A DNA stretch of 64,000 nucleotides, taken from the NCBI RefSeq assembly GCF_000024725.1, contig NC_013960.1, positions 3,210,001-3,274,000 of the forward strand, read 5' to 3'. Positions 9,815 through 18,168 of the stretch are shown here, in pieces. Within the stretch, counting starts at the first letter, position 1, and each line of letters opens with the position of its first letter. Source of the stretch: Nitrosococcus halophilus Nc 4 (GTDB taxonomy: Bacteria; Pseudomonadota; Gammaproteobacteria; Nitrosococcales; Nitrosococcaceae). The notes below the pieces were generated by a model. It made no database searches. It saw only the letters and a program-made list of their open reading frames with translations, and was not told the DNA's origin. The position numbers and the translations under genes are program-made.

Positions 9815-11134
9815 ATGAATAAATTTGCCTCTAATTTACTATTGGCATTGATATGTTTACCGACGCTGTCTTTAAGTCAAGCTAAAGCAGATGAACACCA
9901 AAATGTTTATAATAAATATCTACAACCTGTGGTAACCGCTATCGATTATCACACCCGTATGATATATCTTCTTAACTATGAAGAAGACAAAATAATAACC
10001 ATAGACCCTTTCTTTATCGAAGGTTGGCCAGCTGATCTTCCACTGCAGCATACGATGGTATTACCGGAAGGGGATAGATTTTATGTGACCACCGATAATA
10101 CGGAAAATCATCCCTCGTATATCATCGCGTTGAAGGTTAATGAAATTGACTGGGATAATGGAACGGCGGAAGTACTCCTAGATTCGTTGTTGCCGGTAGA
10201 TGTTCCAAACACTCCGGCAGAATTGCCTTTTGTAGAATCCATCAACAATAACCAAGCCGTTCCTAACTGGCTATTGGCTCCGTCTACCCAAATTCACGGC
10301 CCCACATGGTTACCCTATTCAGATTTTGTCTACTTCACCGATTGGACGGGGGACAAGGTACGCGTTATTAATTACAAAACTAATGAATTTTCCGATGTCG
10401 ACCCTATCAGCATCCCCGGATACACCGAACAAACACATGGCATCATGTTTAATAAGTCGGGAACCCTAGGGTTGGGAACAGGGTATTTCTTTGATAATAG
10501 CGTTATTGATTTGTATAAAGCTAATAGAGAAACCGGCCAAGTGGAAGCCGTAAAACAAATCATGCTAGGTAATGAAAAACAGCATGCGGCTTTTTCACAT
10601 TATGTATTTTGGTTGGATGAACGCTATGCCATCACTGCCTCAATGCAATTTGACAAAACCTCTTTAACACCGTCCACTACACGTAGGATCATTCCACCGA
10701 GCGTATGGTTGATTGATGCCTGGGAAGGAACCGCCACTAGAATTATCAGGCATACCAACCATGTTAATGGGCATGGCATCTTTCGTTCTGCATCCGATAT
10801 TGCTGTTGTTGGAAACAAACTCTATATCGCAGAAGAAGACTCGATTGATCACACCTTTGCTGATGATGGCTATGTTTCAGTCTTTGATATAAGCAGCCGC
10901 TATCGGCCACGGTTTATAAAAAGATTCAAACCAGGTGAGGATTTTCCTGAAGGCTTTGCTGTTGCCCACACCCTGAGTCCAACGGCGGATAACCGATATT
11001 TGCTACTGGCAAGCTGGGTTTCGGGGTACATCATCAAAATTGATACCTTGACGGACACCGTCGTGAAAGTGTTCGGTCCCGGTGACGGCCTCGTAATGCC
11101 ACATGGCTTGTATGCCGCGGGCGGTATTCGTTAA
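9815..11134 (+). CDS. Secreted beta-propeller protein with seven blade-entry histidines
   Basis: A 439-residue exported protein: signal peptide 1-25 (cut near AKA), then seven weakly similar blades, each opening with a His and followed by a D/N-x-Y/F-(V/I)-x-strand pattern: His79, 161, 208, 257, 320, 385 and 430. Such His residues face the central channel in propellers; in nitrous oxide reductase seven of them hold the CuZ cluster. The gene is first in an operon with an SCO copper chaperone, and GAGGAAAC sits before the ATG. A known parallel is the copper enzyme methanethiol oxidase, encoded next to SCO1/SenC, but this protein lacks the motifs I know for that family. No enzyme activity is assigned. 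AT-rich codon use differs from neighbours. Confidence 0.75.
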   Translation: MNKFASNLLLALICLPTLSLSQAKADEHQNVYNKYLQPVVTAIDYHTRMIYLLNYEEDKIITIDPFFIEGWPADLPLQHTMVLPEGDRFYVTTDNTENHPSYIIALKVNEIDWDNGTAEVLLDSLLPVDVPNTPAELPFVESINNNQAVPNWLLAPSTQIHGPTWLPYSDFVYFTDWTGDKVRVINYKTNEFSDVDPISIPGYTEQTHGIMFNKSGTLGLGTGYFFDNSVIDLYKANRETGQVEAVKQIMLGNEKQHAAFSHYVFWLDERYAITASMQFDKTSLTPSTTRRIIPPSVWLIDAWEGTATRIIRHTNHVNGHGIFRSASDIAVVGNKLYIAEEDSIDHTFADDGYVSVFDISSRYRPRFIKRFKPGEDFPEGFAVAHTLSPTADNRYLLLASWVSGYIIKIDTLTDTVVKVFGPGDGLVMPHGLYAAGGIR

Positions 11135-11149
11135 TCACTGATTGTTGAA

Positions 11150-11197
11150 TGCACCAACCGGCCTATATATTTTCTAAAGTTAGGCCGGTTGGGTGCA
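11150..11197 (+). terminator. Long hairpin between the propeller and SCO genes
   Basis: TGCACCAACCGGCCTA pairs with TAGGCCGGTTGGGTGCA (16 pairs, one bulged G) around a 15-nt loop, 16 bases after the propeller stop. No T-run follows, so it may work as a processing or stability element that lowers expression of the two downstream genes, or as a partial terminator. Confidence 0.6.
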
Positions 11198-11246
11198 GCA
11201 CCGGCAATACAATCACAATAATTGACTAAGGAAGAATAACCTAGAA

Positions 11247-11825
11247 ATGAAAAATAGCTTCTTTGCAGTCATTATGCTTCTACTGTTTACCCCAGTCAAT
11301 ATAACAGCTGCAACCATTGTGCTGAGGAATCCCGCGCCTTTACAAAAGGAATCGATGGCCTACTTAAGACAAGGAAGTGAAAGCAACAGTGATCAATGGA
11401 AATTGGTTGTCTTTGGCTTTACGCATTGTAGCGATATCTGTCCCATGTCGCTGGCAAATCTTTCCATGCTGATGGAAGCTGCAGCAGAAGAACAAATCAA
11501 AATAGATGGAATTTTCGTGACAGTCGATCCAGATAGAGACACAAATGCGGTCTTAGCCGACTATACCAAAAAATTTGGGTCCAATATTTCCTATTTGCGC
11601 CTGCAAGGCGAAGATCTAAAACGCTTTAAAAGTACTTTCGGCGTAGAAGCTGTTTTCTATACAAAAAATATAGGAAATAGGTTCCACTACCAGGTTGATC
11701 ACAGTAGTACCGCCTTTCTAATTGATCCCGAAGGTAGAATTAGAGCGCTGTTCGATGCAGTGGAAGACGCAGGTGATATCGCGAAAATGATCCATGAGAA
11801 GGGAACATTTTTTAGCCATGAATAG
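11247..11825 (+). CDS. SCO1/SenC/PrrC family copper-binding thioredoxin-fold protein
   Basis: Periplasmic copper chaperone or thiol reductase; SCO proteins deliver copper to CuA-type sites or other cuproenzymes. 192 residues with an N-terminal hydrophobic signal segment (1-21). Copper ligands are intact: Cys61 and Cys65 in FTHCSDICP and His152 in VDHSSTAFLID. The core DPDRDT and the thioredoxin strand order fit the family. It lies between the seven-His propeller and an unknown exported protein; the latter starts 8 bases inside this gene. The context suggests it metallates the propeller, which is inference. No cytochrome oxidase gene is nearby. Confidence 0.88.
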   Translation: MKNSFFAVIMLLLFTPVNITAATIVLRNPAPLQKESMAYLRQGSESNSDQWKLVVFGFTHCSDICPMSLANLSMLMEAAAEEQIKIDGIFVTVDPDRDTNAVLADYTKKFGSNISYLRLQGEDLKRFKSTFGVEAVFYTKNIGNRFHYQVDHSSTAFLIDPEGRIRALFDAVEDAGDIAKMIHEKGTFFSHE

Positions 11826-12447
11826 GAAAGTGGCGCTAATAATTTTTGTTATATTGGCAGACACTGCCCCTGTCTTTGCCATGAACAACTACGATGATCC
11901 TCGAATTCTACTATCTTTCAAAGATAAATCCTTAACACCTGAGCTTGATATATTGCGCGTTAAAGCGAAGATCTCATCGGATAATCAGCTGATATTTGAA
12001 GTCAAAACAAGAGGAGAACGGATTAACGGGGAAACGGGGGATTACTTCTTATTACAGCTGATTAACGGGAAGTCTTATACTCTCCTCGCCCCTATAAATA
12101 AGACAAAGGAAGATAAAGTTTTAGTGTATGAGAGTACCCCCCAATCTAAAACTAACACACCCTCCTCCCTGTCCAAAAAGTTAAAAAAATTGAGTCCAAA
12201 AGCAGATTTCAGTACGAGACGCATACCCCATGGGATCGAGTACTTCATATCTATGGATTGGATCAATTTTGGCAATGACTTCAGCTATGATGCCTATACC
12301 GCCCAAGCGAGCATACAGGGAGATACTCTAAGCATCGATGAAATATACGATCAAGCAGGAAAGGGGCGCAAAGAAGAGAAACGATTTTCCGCCATTACAT
12401 TACTCAACAAACTCTGTACGACACGTAAAATCATTCTAACCGAATAA
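11818..12447 (+). CDS. Exported protein of unknown function, third gene of the cassette
   Basis: A 209-residue protein I do not recognise. Residues 1-21 make a signal peptide ending in VFA. The mature part is hydrophilic, with alternating beta-like strands (LDILRVKAKISSDNQLIFEVKT, DYFLLQLINGKSYTLLAPI), a basic loop (LSKKLKKLSPKA), and a charged C terminus. It has no cysteine in the mature part except one near the end (KLCTTRK) and no heme or metal motif. I take the ATG at 11818, which overlaps the SCO stop by 8 bases and has AGAAGGGA upstream; a start at 11794 is possible but would place charged residues ahead of the signal. Likely partner of the propeller and SCO proteins by operon structure. 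Confidence 0.65.
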   Translation: MNRKVALIIFVILADTAPVFAMNNYDDPRILLSFKDKSLTPELDILRVKAKISSDNQLIFEVKTRGERINGETGDYFLLQLINGKSYTLLAPINKTKEDKVLVYESTPQSKTNTPSSLSKKLKKLSPKADFSTRRIPHGIEYFISMDWINFGNDFSYDAYTAQASIQGDTLSIDEIYDQAGKGRKEEKRFSAITLLNKLCTTRKIILTE

Positions 12448-12509
12448 GCATCCACAAAAGCTACAGCGCTAGCCATGGACGGCTTTAAGGCATTTGTATG
12501 CTCTTAGTA

Positions 12510-12538
12510 TCTTTATACTTGAAAGAGATATAATATTA
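12510..12538. repeat. Right copy of the cassette-flanking direct repeat
   Basis: Partner of the copy at 9471-9497: TCTTTAT, seven bases, then AGAGATATAATATTA. It lies 63 bases after the third cassette gene and 105 bases before mfd. TATAAT at 12529-12534 could serve as the mfd -10 box, but no good -35 box is spaced from it. Confidence 0.55.
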
Positions 12539-12642
12539 CTTAATTTATAAGGGATAAAAATCAGCATTCCTCCATCCATAGGGGTGAAAAAACCAAACTA
12601 GCTGGTAAAATTTACAAATTTTATAAAATTGCCAGAATTCCC

Positions 12643-15600
12643 ATGTTATCCGCTTTAAATCTTGCCTCTTTATCGCCAGCCTTGCCCCAGCAGGCAGGCG
12701 ATCATCGACATCTTGGCCGGCTTTACGGAAGCAGTTTCGGCCTGATATTAGCAACCAGCGCCCGCCATCACCTGGGGCCTATCCTGGTGATTACGCCAGA
12801 CACAATTACAGCAAACCGGCTGGAGGATGAACTCCGCTTCTATTGCAGCGGCCAACAAGATTTTCCCATCCTTCATTTTCCCGATTGGGAAACCCTCCCC
12901 TATGACATCTTCTCCCCCCATCAAGACATTATCTCCGAGCGTCTGGCCACCCTCTATCAATTGCCCCGGTTAGAGCACGGAGTGCTGATCGTCCCAGTAT
13001 CCACTTTGATGCAACGCCTTGCGCCCCGGGAATACCTAGAAACCCATGGCCTATTAGTGGCAACCGGCGATCGCCTTCACTTGGAAACTTGGCGAAAGCA
13101 ACTGGAAAAGGGGGGATATCGTTGCGTCTCCCAGGTGATGGAGCACGGCGAAGTCGCGTTTCGGGGTTCTCTTATCGACCTGTTCCCCATGGGCAGTAGG
13201 GTTCCCTACCGAATCGATCTTTTTGATGACGAAGTGGATAGCCTCCGTAGCTTTGACCCGGAAACTCAACGTTCCTCAGAACAGGTAGAACAGATCCAAC
13301 TACTACCAGCCCGGGAATTCCCCTTGACAGAAGAGGCCATTACCCAGTTCCGAAAAAATTACCGCAGCACCTTTAGCGGCGATCCCCAACGCAGCCTTGT
13401 TTACCGCGAGGTGAGCGAAGGGACTCTCCCCCCAGGAATTGAGTATTATCTACCGCTTTTTTTCGACCGTACCGATACTCTATTCGATTATCTTCCAGAA
13501 AATACCCTAGCGGTCACCTTAGAGAGGGTCCACCCAGCAGCTGACACCTTTTGGAAAGAAATCAGCGATCGCTATGAGCAACGTCGCCACGATTTAGAAC
13601 GTCCCCTGCTCAACCCCCAGCAACTCTACCTTCAAACGGGACAGCTCTTTACCGCCCTTAAAACTCTCCCCCGGATCAGCCTGCAACCCTCTGAACTAGA
13701 GGAAAAAGCAGGTCATCAAAATTTTGCCACCGAAGCGCCTCCCCAACTCACGATCAATGCCCGCGCCTCTCAACCCTTGGAAACCCTCAACCGGTTTATA
13801 GAAAATTTTGAAGGACGGGTATTATTTGCCGCCGAAACCACCGGGCGTCGGGAAACCTTACGGGAACTGCTCAAAGACAGCGGAATCCAGCCTCACCCCT
13901 TTGAAAATTGGGAAGCTTTTCTCCAAGATAAGGAACGCTTTGGGATCACCGTAGCACCGCTGCAACAGGGCTTACTGCTGGGAAAACCACAGCTTGCGGT
14001 GATTGCCGAGCCTCAATTGTTCGGCGAGCAAGCCATGCAGCAACGCCGCCGCAAAGGGCGTACCCGGGATACGGATGCAGTGGTCCGGGATCTGGTGGAG
14101 CTTTCCATAGGCGCCCCGGTGGTCCATGAAGAACATGGTGTGGGCCGCTATTTAGGATTGCAGACCCTGGAAGTCGGGAAAGTCCGCACTGAATTTATGG
14201 CGCTGGAATACGCCGATGGGGACAAACTCTACGTTCCCGTCTCCTCCCTTCACCTGATTAGCCGTTACACCGGTGCTTCCCCCGAAGCGGCTCCCCTGCA
14301 TAAATTGGGCTCCGGCCAATGGGAGCGGGCCAAGCGCAAGGCCCGGGAGCGAGTCCGGGACGTAGCCGCCGAGCTACTGGCTATTTATGCCCAGCGAGCG
14401 GCGCGGAAAAAGCCCGCTCTACCTCCTCCCGATTCCCACTATGCCGCCTTCGCTAGGGACTTTCCTTTTGAAGAAACCCCAGACCAAGCCGATGCCATTG
14501 AGGCGGTGATTGCTGACCTCACTTCAGAGAAACCCATGGACCGTCTCGTCTGTGGGGATGTGGGTTTTGGTAAAACCGAAGTGGCCATGCGGGCTGCCTT
14601 TATCGCCTCCCAGGCAGGCAAACAAGTGGCGGTGCTCGTACCCACCACGCTCCTGGCCCAGCAACACCATCAAAGCTTTAAAGATCGTTTTGCCGATTGG
14701 CCAGTGCGGGTAGAGGTCATGTCCCGCTTCCGCTCCCGCAAAGAACAAGAAACTATAGTCAATGGCATTGCCGATGGCCGGGTGGATATTGTGATTGGCA
14801 CCCATAAACTGCTACAGGAAAACATCCACTTCAAGGATCTGGGACTGGTCATTATTGATGAAGAACACCGGTTTGGAGTCCGACAAAAAGAACGAATGAA
14901 GGCCCTGCGGGCCGAGGTGGACGTACTCACCTTAACCGCGACCCCTATTCCTCGAACTCTGCATATGTCCCTTTCAGGACTTCGGGATCTTTCCATTATT
15001 GCCACCCCACCGGCGCGCCGCCTGGCTATTAAAACTTTTGTACGGCAGTGGGATGATAGTCTCCTCCGGGAAGCTTTGCTGCGGGAAATCAAACGAGGGG
15101 GGCAAATTTATTTTCTCCACAATGAAGTGGAAAGCATCGAAAAAATGGCCCACCGGGTTCAAACCCTCTTCCCCGAGGCCAAAGTGGGCGTTGCCCACGG
15201 TCAAATGCGGGAACGGGAGCTAGAACAGGTGATGCTAAATTTTTACCACCGGCGCTTTAATGTCCTGGTTTGCACCACTATCATCGAAACGGGGATTGAT
15301 ATTCCTAGTGCCAATACCATCATCATCCATCGAGCCGATAAATTTGGCCTGGCTCAACTTTATCAGTTGCGTGGACGGGTGGGACGCTCCCACCATCGGG
15401 CCTACGCTTATTTGATTGTCCCTCCTCGCTCGGTGATGACCGCAGATGCGGTCAAACGCCTAGAGGCCATCGAGTCCCTGGAAGAACTAGGAGCCGGTTT
15501 TACCCTGGCCACCCACGATATGGAGATCCGAGGAGCCGGAGAACTGCTGGGTAAAGGCCAAAGTGGACAAATGCAAGAAATCGGTTTTAGCCTTTACAAT

Positions 15601-16119
15601 GACTTACTGGAGCGGGCGGTCAATAGCTTAAAATCTGGGCAAACCTTGGATTTGGAGCAGCCTACAGAACATGGTCCAGAGGTCGATCTCCATGCCCCCG
15701 CCCTCATTCCGGAAGATTACCTTCCTGATGTGCATACCCGATTGGTGCTCTATAAACGGATCGCCACCGCCAAAAGCAACCAAGAACTGAAGGAACTCCA
15801 GGTGGAGATGATTGATCGCTTTGGCTTATTGCCAGAGGCCACTAAGACTTTATTTGCTATCCATGAACTTCGCCTGAAAGCCAGTGAAATCGGCATTCGC
15901 AAAATCGAGGCAAGTACCCGCGGCGGCCGGCTCCACTTCCAACCAGAGCCTAACGTGGATCCCATGGCAATCATTAACTTGATACAGAAGCAACCTAGCG
16001 TCTATAAACTAGATGGCCAGGAAAAACTCCGCTTTATCCAAGAACTGCCGGATACCCAGGCGCGCTTAGAGGCCTTAGAAAGACTGCTTAAGGTATTAAC
16101 CATGAAAAAGGCAGCCTAA
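12643..16119 (+). CDS. mfd: Transcription-repair coupling factor
   Basis: DNA translocase that removes stalled RNA polymerase and recruits UvrA to the lesion. 1158 residues, close to the usual length. Order: UvrB-homology region (to about 350) with the FPDWETLPYD segment, the RNA-polymerase interaction domain (PVVHEEHGVGRYLGL near 490-505), the helicase core with Walker A GDVGFGKTE, DEEH box (IIDEEHRFGVRQKE), SAT-like TLTATPIPRTL, motif VI QLRGRVGRS, the TRG-type motif after it, and a C-terminal UvrA-masking domain. It follows the AT-rich cassette and returns to the base composition of the rest of the window. Start is the ATG at 12643; ribosome site is weak. Confidence 0.97.
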   Translation: MLSALNLASLSPALPQQAGDHRHLGRLYGSSFGLILATSARHHLGPILVITPDTITANRLEDELRFYCSGQQDFPILHFPDWETLPYDIFSPHQDIISERLATLYQLPRLEHGVLIVPVSTLMQRLAPREYLETHGLLVATGDRLHLETWRKQLEKGGYRCVSQVMEHGEVAFRGSLIDLFPMGSRVPYRIDLFDDEVDSLRSFDPETQRSSEQVEQIQLLPAREFPLTEEAITQFRKNYRSTFSGDPQRSLVYREVSEGTLPPGIEYYLPLFFDRTDTLFDYLPENTLAVTLERVHPAADTFWKEISDRYEQRRHDLERPLLNPQQLYLQTGQLFTALKTLPRISLQPSELEEKAGHQNFATEAPPQLTINARASQPLETLNRFIENFEGRVLFAAETTGRRETLRELLKDSGIQPHPFENWEAFLQDKERFGITVAPLQQGLLLGKPQLAVIAEPQLFGEQAMQQRRRKGRTRDTDAVVRDLVELSIGAPVVHEEHGVGRYLGLQTLEVGKVRTEFMALEYADGDKLYVPVSSLHLISRYTGASPEAAPLHKLGSGQWERAKRKARERVRDVAAELLAIYAQRAARKKPALPPPDSHYAAFARDFPFEETPDQADAIEAVIADLTSEKPMDRLVCGDVGFGKTEVAMRAAFIASQAGKQVAVLVPTTLLAQQHHQSFKDRFADWPVRVEVMSRFRSRKEQETIVNGIADGRVDIVIGTHKLLQENIHFKDLGLVIIDEEHRFGVRQKERMKALRAEVDVLTLTATPIPRTLHMSLSGLRDLSIIATPPARRLAIKTFVRQWDDSLLREALLREIKRGGQIYFLHNEVESIEKMAHRVQTLFPEAKVGVAHGQMRERELEQVMLNFYHRRFNVLVCTTIIETGIDIPSANTIIIHRADKFGLAQLYQLRGRVGRSHHRAYAYLIVPPRSVMTADAVKRLEAIESLEELGAGFTLATHDMEIRGAGELLGKGQSGQMQEIGFSLYNDLLERAVNSLKSGQTLDLEQPTEHGPEVDLHAPALIPEDYLPDVHTRLVLYKRIATAKSNQELKELQVEMIDRFGLLPEATKTLFAIHELRLKASEIGIRKIEASTRGGRLHFQPEPNVDPMAIINLIQKQPSVYKLDGQEKLRFIQELPDTQARLEALERLLKVLTMKKAA

Positions 16120-16156
16120 ACTTAATGAATGGGATTGCCAGGGAGTCATCTCCCGC

Positions 16157-16558
16157 ATGCTGAGATACAAAACAATCATGGTAGCGATTGGCATCAGCCT
16201 TCTAGCGACTGCCTGCACCTACCGATCCTCTCCTAGAATCGAGCAGGCCACTGAACAGCTAGCTTATGTGACTGGAAGCTTAGACTTCCGAAATGTGATG
16301 TTCAGCCAGGTCTTTATTATTGCGGTTGATGGCAAGCGATTAAAATTTTGGCAAAACCAAGTGGCGGTCACTCCCGGCTCCCATCGCTTTACAGTAGGCT
16401 ATCGCTATCGGGATCCTGGAGATCACCCTACCCGAAAGACCACCATTGCCTTTACTGCTATCGCCGGTAGAGATTATCGGTTGGAATATTATTATGGGCA
16501 AATTTTAGTCCGGGATAGGAACAATTATAAAATTATCGCCCAGCAACGTCTCCCCTAA
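16157..16558 (+). CDS. Small lipoprotein, unknown function
   Basis: A 133-residue protein with a type II signal peptide: lipobox LLATAC with the acylated Cys at residue 20. The mature part is beta-rich (KTTIAFTAIAGRDYRLEYYYGQILV), resembling small periplasmic lipoproteins that carry a PEGA-like domain with the sentence pattern value-x-PG-x-H-x-F-x-V (TPGSHRFTVGY). The second Met (codon 8, 16178) is an alternative start. It follows mfd by 37 bases on the same strand. No specific role can be named. Confidence 0.7.
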   Translation: MLRYKTIMVAIGISLLATACTYRSSPRIEQATEQLAYVTGSLDFRNVMFSQVFIIAVDGKRLKFWQNQVAVTPGSHRFTVGYRYRDPGDHPTRKTTIAFTAIAGRDYRLEYYYGQILVRDRNNYKIIAQQRLP

Positions 16559-16593
16559 ATAACCACTTCTGTCTTCCTAAGAAACTCCCAGGC

Positions 16594-16878
16594 TTATCCA
16601 TACTTGGTGAGAATTCGCGTCAACTCTGACAATTTTTTCTGGACTGCGTCATTGAGCAAGCCCTCCTCATCAATTTCATTTTCGATAGCACAGGCCATCA
16701 TTTCACAAAAGGCTTTATTCACAGCGGTGCGAGAAGCGGCTAATTGCTGGGCAATGGATTCACAGCGTTCGCCTTCCTCGATCATACGACGGATCGCCCG
16801 GATCTGGCCCTCCACGCGTGCCAGCCTGGAAAGCAGTCCTTTCTTACGTGCGTCTTTCGAGCGGTCTAAATCAGACAT
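16594..16878 (-). CDS. CsoR/FrmR-family repressor, probable sulfur (persulfide) sensor
   Basis: A 94-residue all-helical repressor of the CsoR/RcnR/FrmR family (DUF156): LLSRLARVEGQIRAIRRMIEEGERC is the hallmark N-terminal helix. Cysteines are Cys39, Cys58 and Cys63. The His that binds Cu(I) in CsoR is replaced by Ala64, so copper sensing is unlikely; a thiol-based sensor like CstR fits better, since the divergent genes are YeeE/YedE sulfur transporters. I take the ATG at 16878 (AGGAG ahead of it) rather than an earlier in-frame start, because conserved sequence begins here and the operator lies between. An 18-bp operator at 16912-16929 overlaps its likely -10 box, implying autorepression. 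Confidence 0.85.
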   Translation of the reverse strand: MSDLDRSKDARKKGLLSRLARVEGQIRAIRRMIEEGERCESIAQQLAASRTAVNKAFCEMMACAIENEIDEEGLLNDAVQKKLSELTRILTKYG

Positions 16879-16911
16879 GAAGATCTCCTGGAAACACTTC
16901 TGAATACATAT

Positions 16912-16929
16912 TATACAGGCGGGGGTATA
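16912..16929 (-). promoter_or_regulatory. Operator of the CsoR-family repressor gene
   Basis: On the minus strand the site reads TATACCCCCGCCTGTATA, identical to 17239-17256 on the plus strand. TATAC/GTATA arms flank a C-rich core, the general form of CsoR-family operators. The last TATA is part of a good -10 box (TATAAT), so a bound repressor would cover the promoter; a weak -35 (TTATTT) is 17 bases upstream. Confidence 0.75.
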
Positions 16930-17238
16930 TAAAAATAAGCCTGTCATACGCCCGTATTGTATTCGCGGTTACTCAGAACAAATGGTACTCTTTCCATTGG
17001 ACCGGCCCCATTTTAGACGCTACCAGTGCGTTAATAAGTTTTGAGGGGTTGACTTTCCTGGCCTCTCATCCTTCCTCTTTGTGCCCAAAGCGCACGCTAA
17101 CAGCAAGAAAACGTCACATTCCTCCCAAAATTTTTACCGAGATACTTGAACATCAGGACAAGCTCCAGATAATCTAGCGTTAGTCTTGGGCACGTTTTCC
17201 TGAGTATAGAAAACCAAAGGTGGATCTTATTAATTTGA

Positions 17239-17256
17239 TATACCCCCGCCTGTATA
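17239..17256 (+). promoter_or_regulatory. Operator of the YeeE/YedE gene pair
   Basis: Exact copy of the repressor-gene operator, in the opposite orientation and facing the transporter genes. TATACT at its end is the likely -10 box, with TTAATT 17 bases upstream as a poor -35. The 309 bases between the two operators (16930-17238) carry no gene that I can support. Confidence 0.75.
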
Positions 17257-17303
17257 CTAGAATATGTTTATTATAAAGATTTAGTGCTTATAAAGGGGAA
17301 ACG

Positions 17304-17729
17304 ATGACTGAATTTACACCTGTCAGTGGCCTCATTGGAGGTCTGATGATTGGATTGTCCAGCGTCTTGATGCTTCTAGGCATGGGCCGTATTGCGGGCA
17401 TTAGCGGAATTTACAGCGGCTTGTTGACTCCGGCTAAGGGAGACTTGGGGTGGCGCATCATGTTTATGGGGGGACTCATCCTGGGCGGAGTAACCTGGCC
17501 TCTGCTGACGGGAAGTCCCTTCCCTGTCGATTTGCAGGTCAGCTGGCCAATCATGTTGTTCGCGGGATTTCTGGTTGGCTTTGGTACGAGACTCGGCAGT
17601 GGCTGCACCAGCGGTCACGGTGTCTGCGGAATTGGAAGGCTGGCACCCCGCTCAATGATAGCAACCCTCACCTTTATGACAGCGGCTGGAATGACAACCT
17701 TTGTAATGCGTCATCTCCTTGGAGGCTAA
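17304..17729 (+). CDS. YeeE/YedE (DUF395) sulfur-transport family membrane protein, first half
   Basis: A 141-residue inner-membrane protein with four hydrophobic segments, homologous to half of the thiosulfate transporter TsuA/YeeE. The conserved motif GTRLGSGCTSGHGVCG (94-109) supplies Cys101 and Cys108, which in the family line the substrate path. It forms a pair with the next gene, which starts 1 base after its stop, and is preceded by the shared operator, so expression should rise when the repressor is released. In similar pairs (PmpA/PmpB) the substrate is a sulfur species such as thiosulfate; here that is inference. Confidence 0.85.
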   Translation: MTEFTPVSGLIGGLMIGLSSVLMLLGMGRIAGISGIYSGLLTPAKGDLGWRIMFMGGLILGGVTWPLLTGSPFPVDLQVSWPIMLFAGFLVGFGTRLGSGCTSGHGVCGIGRLAPRSMIATLTFMTAAGMTTFVMRHLLGG

Positions 17730-17730
17730 C

Positions 17731-18168
17731 ATGACTCAAAGAAATAACATGGTGCAACTTATTCTATCGCTAGTGTCAGGCATTCTGTTTGCTCTGGGGC
17801 TAATCGTTTCGCAAATGGTGAACCCGGCTAAAGTTCTCAATTTTTTAGATATCGCCGGCACCTGGGACCCGACTTTGGCCTTCGTGATGGGAGGCGCCCT
17901 GCTTGTGACAATTCCGGCGTTCCGGCTCATTCTCAAGCGGCCGCATCCCTTATTTGCGAAACGTTTCTATCTGCCGACGAAGCAGGATATAGATGTACGT
18001 CTAGTAACCGGCGCAACACTTTTCGGAGTGGGCTGGGGGCTCGCTGGCCTCTGTCCCGGGCCGGCTATTACTGCGCTCGCCACGGGGCTGTTGCCGGTCG
18101 TCGGCTTCGTTGCTGCAATGGTTGCAGGAGCTTTTGCACACAAGTTGATATTCGAGCAAAGAACCTAA
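17731..18168 (+). CDS. YeeE/YedE (DUF395) sulfur-transport family membrane protein, second half
   Basis: A 145-residue inner-membrane protein with four hydrophobic segments and the partner motif GVGWGLAGLCPGPAI (around 106-120), with its single functional-type Cys. The two half-size proteins together correspond to one full TsuA-like transporter. I take the ATG at 17731 because GGAGG at 17720-17724 is spaced for it. After the stop, AAAGGA and an ATG at 18181 open a frame that ends after five codons, perhaps the remains of a third gene; 18199-18336 holds nothing else I can support. Confidence 0.83.
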   Translation: MTQRNNMVQLILSLVSGILFALGLIVSQMVNPAKVLNFLDIAGTWDPTLAFVMGGALLVTIPAFRLILKRPHPLFAKRFYLPTKQDIDVRLVTGATLFGVGWGLAGLCPGPAITALATGLLPVVGFVAAMVAGAFAHKLIFEQRT

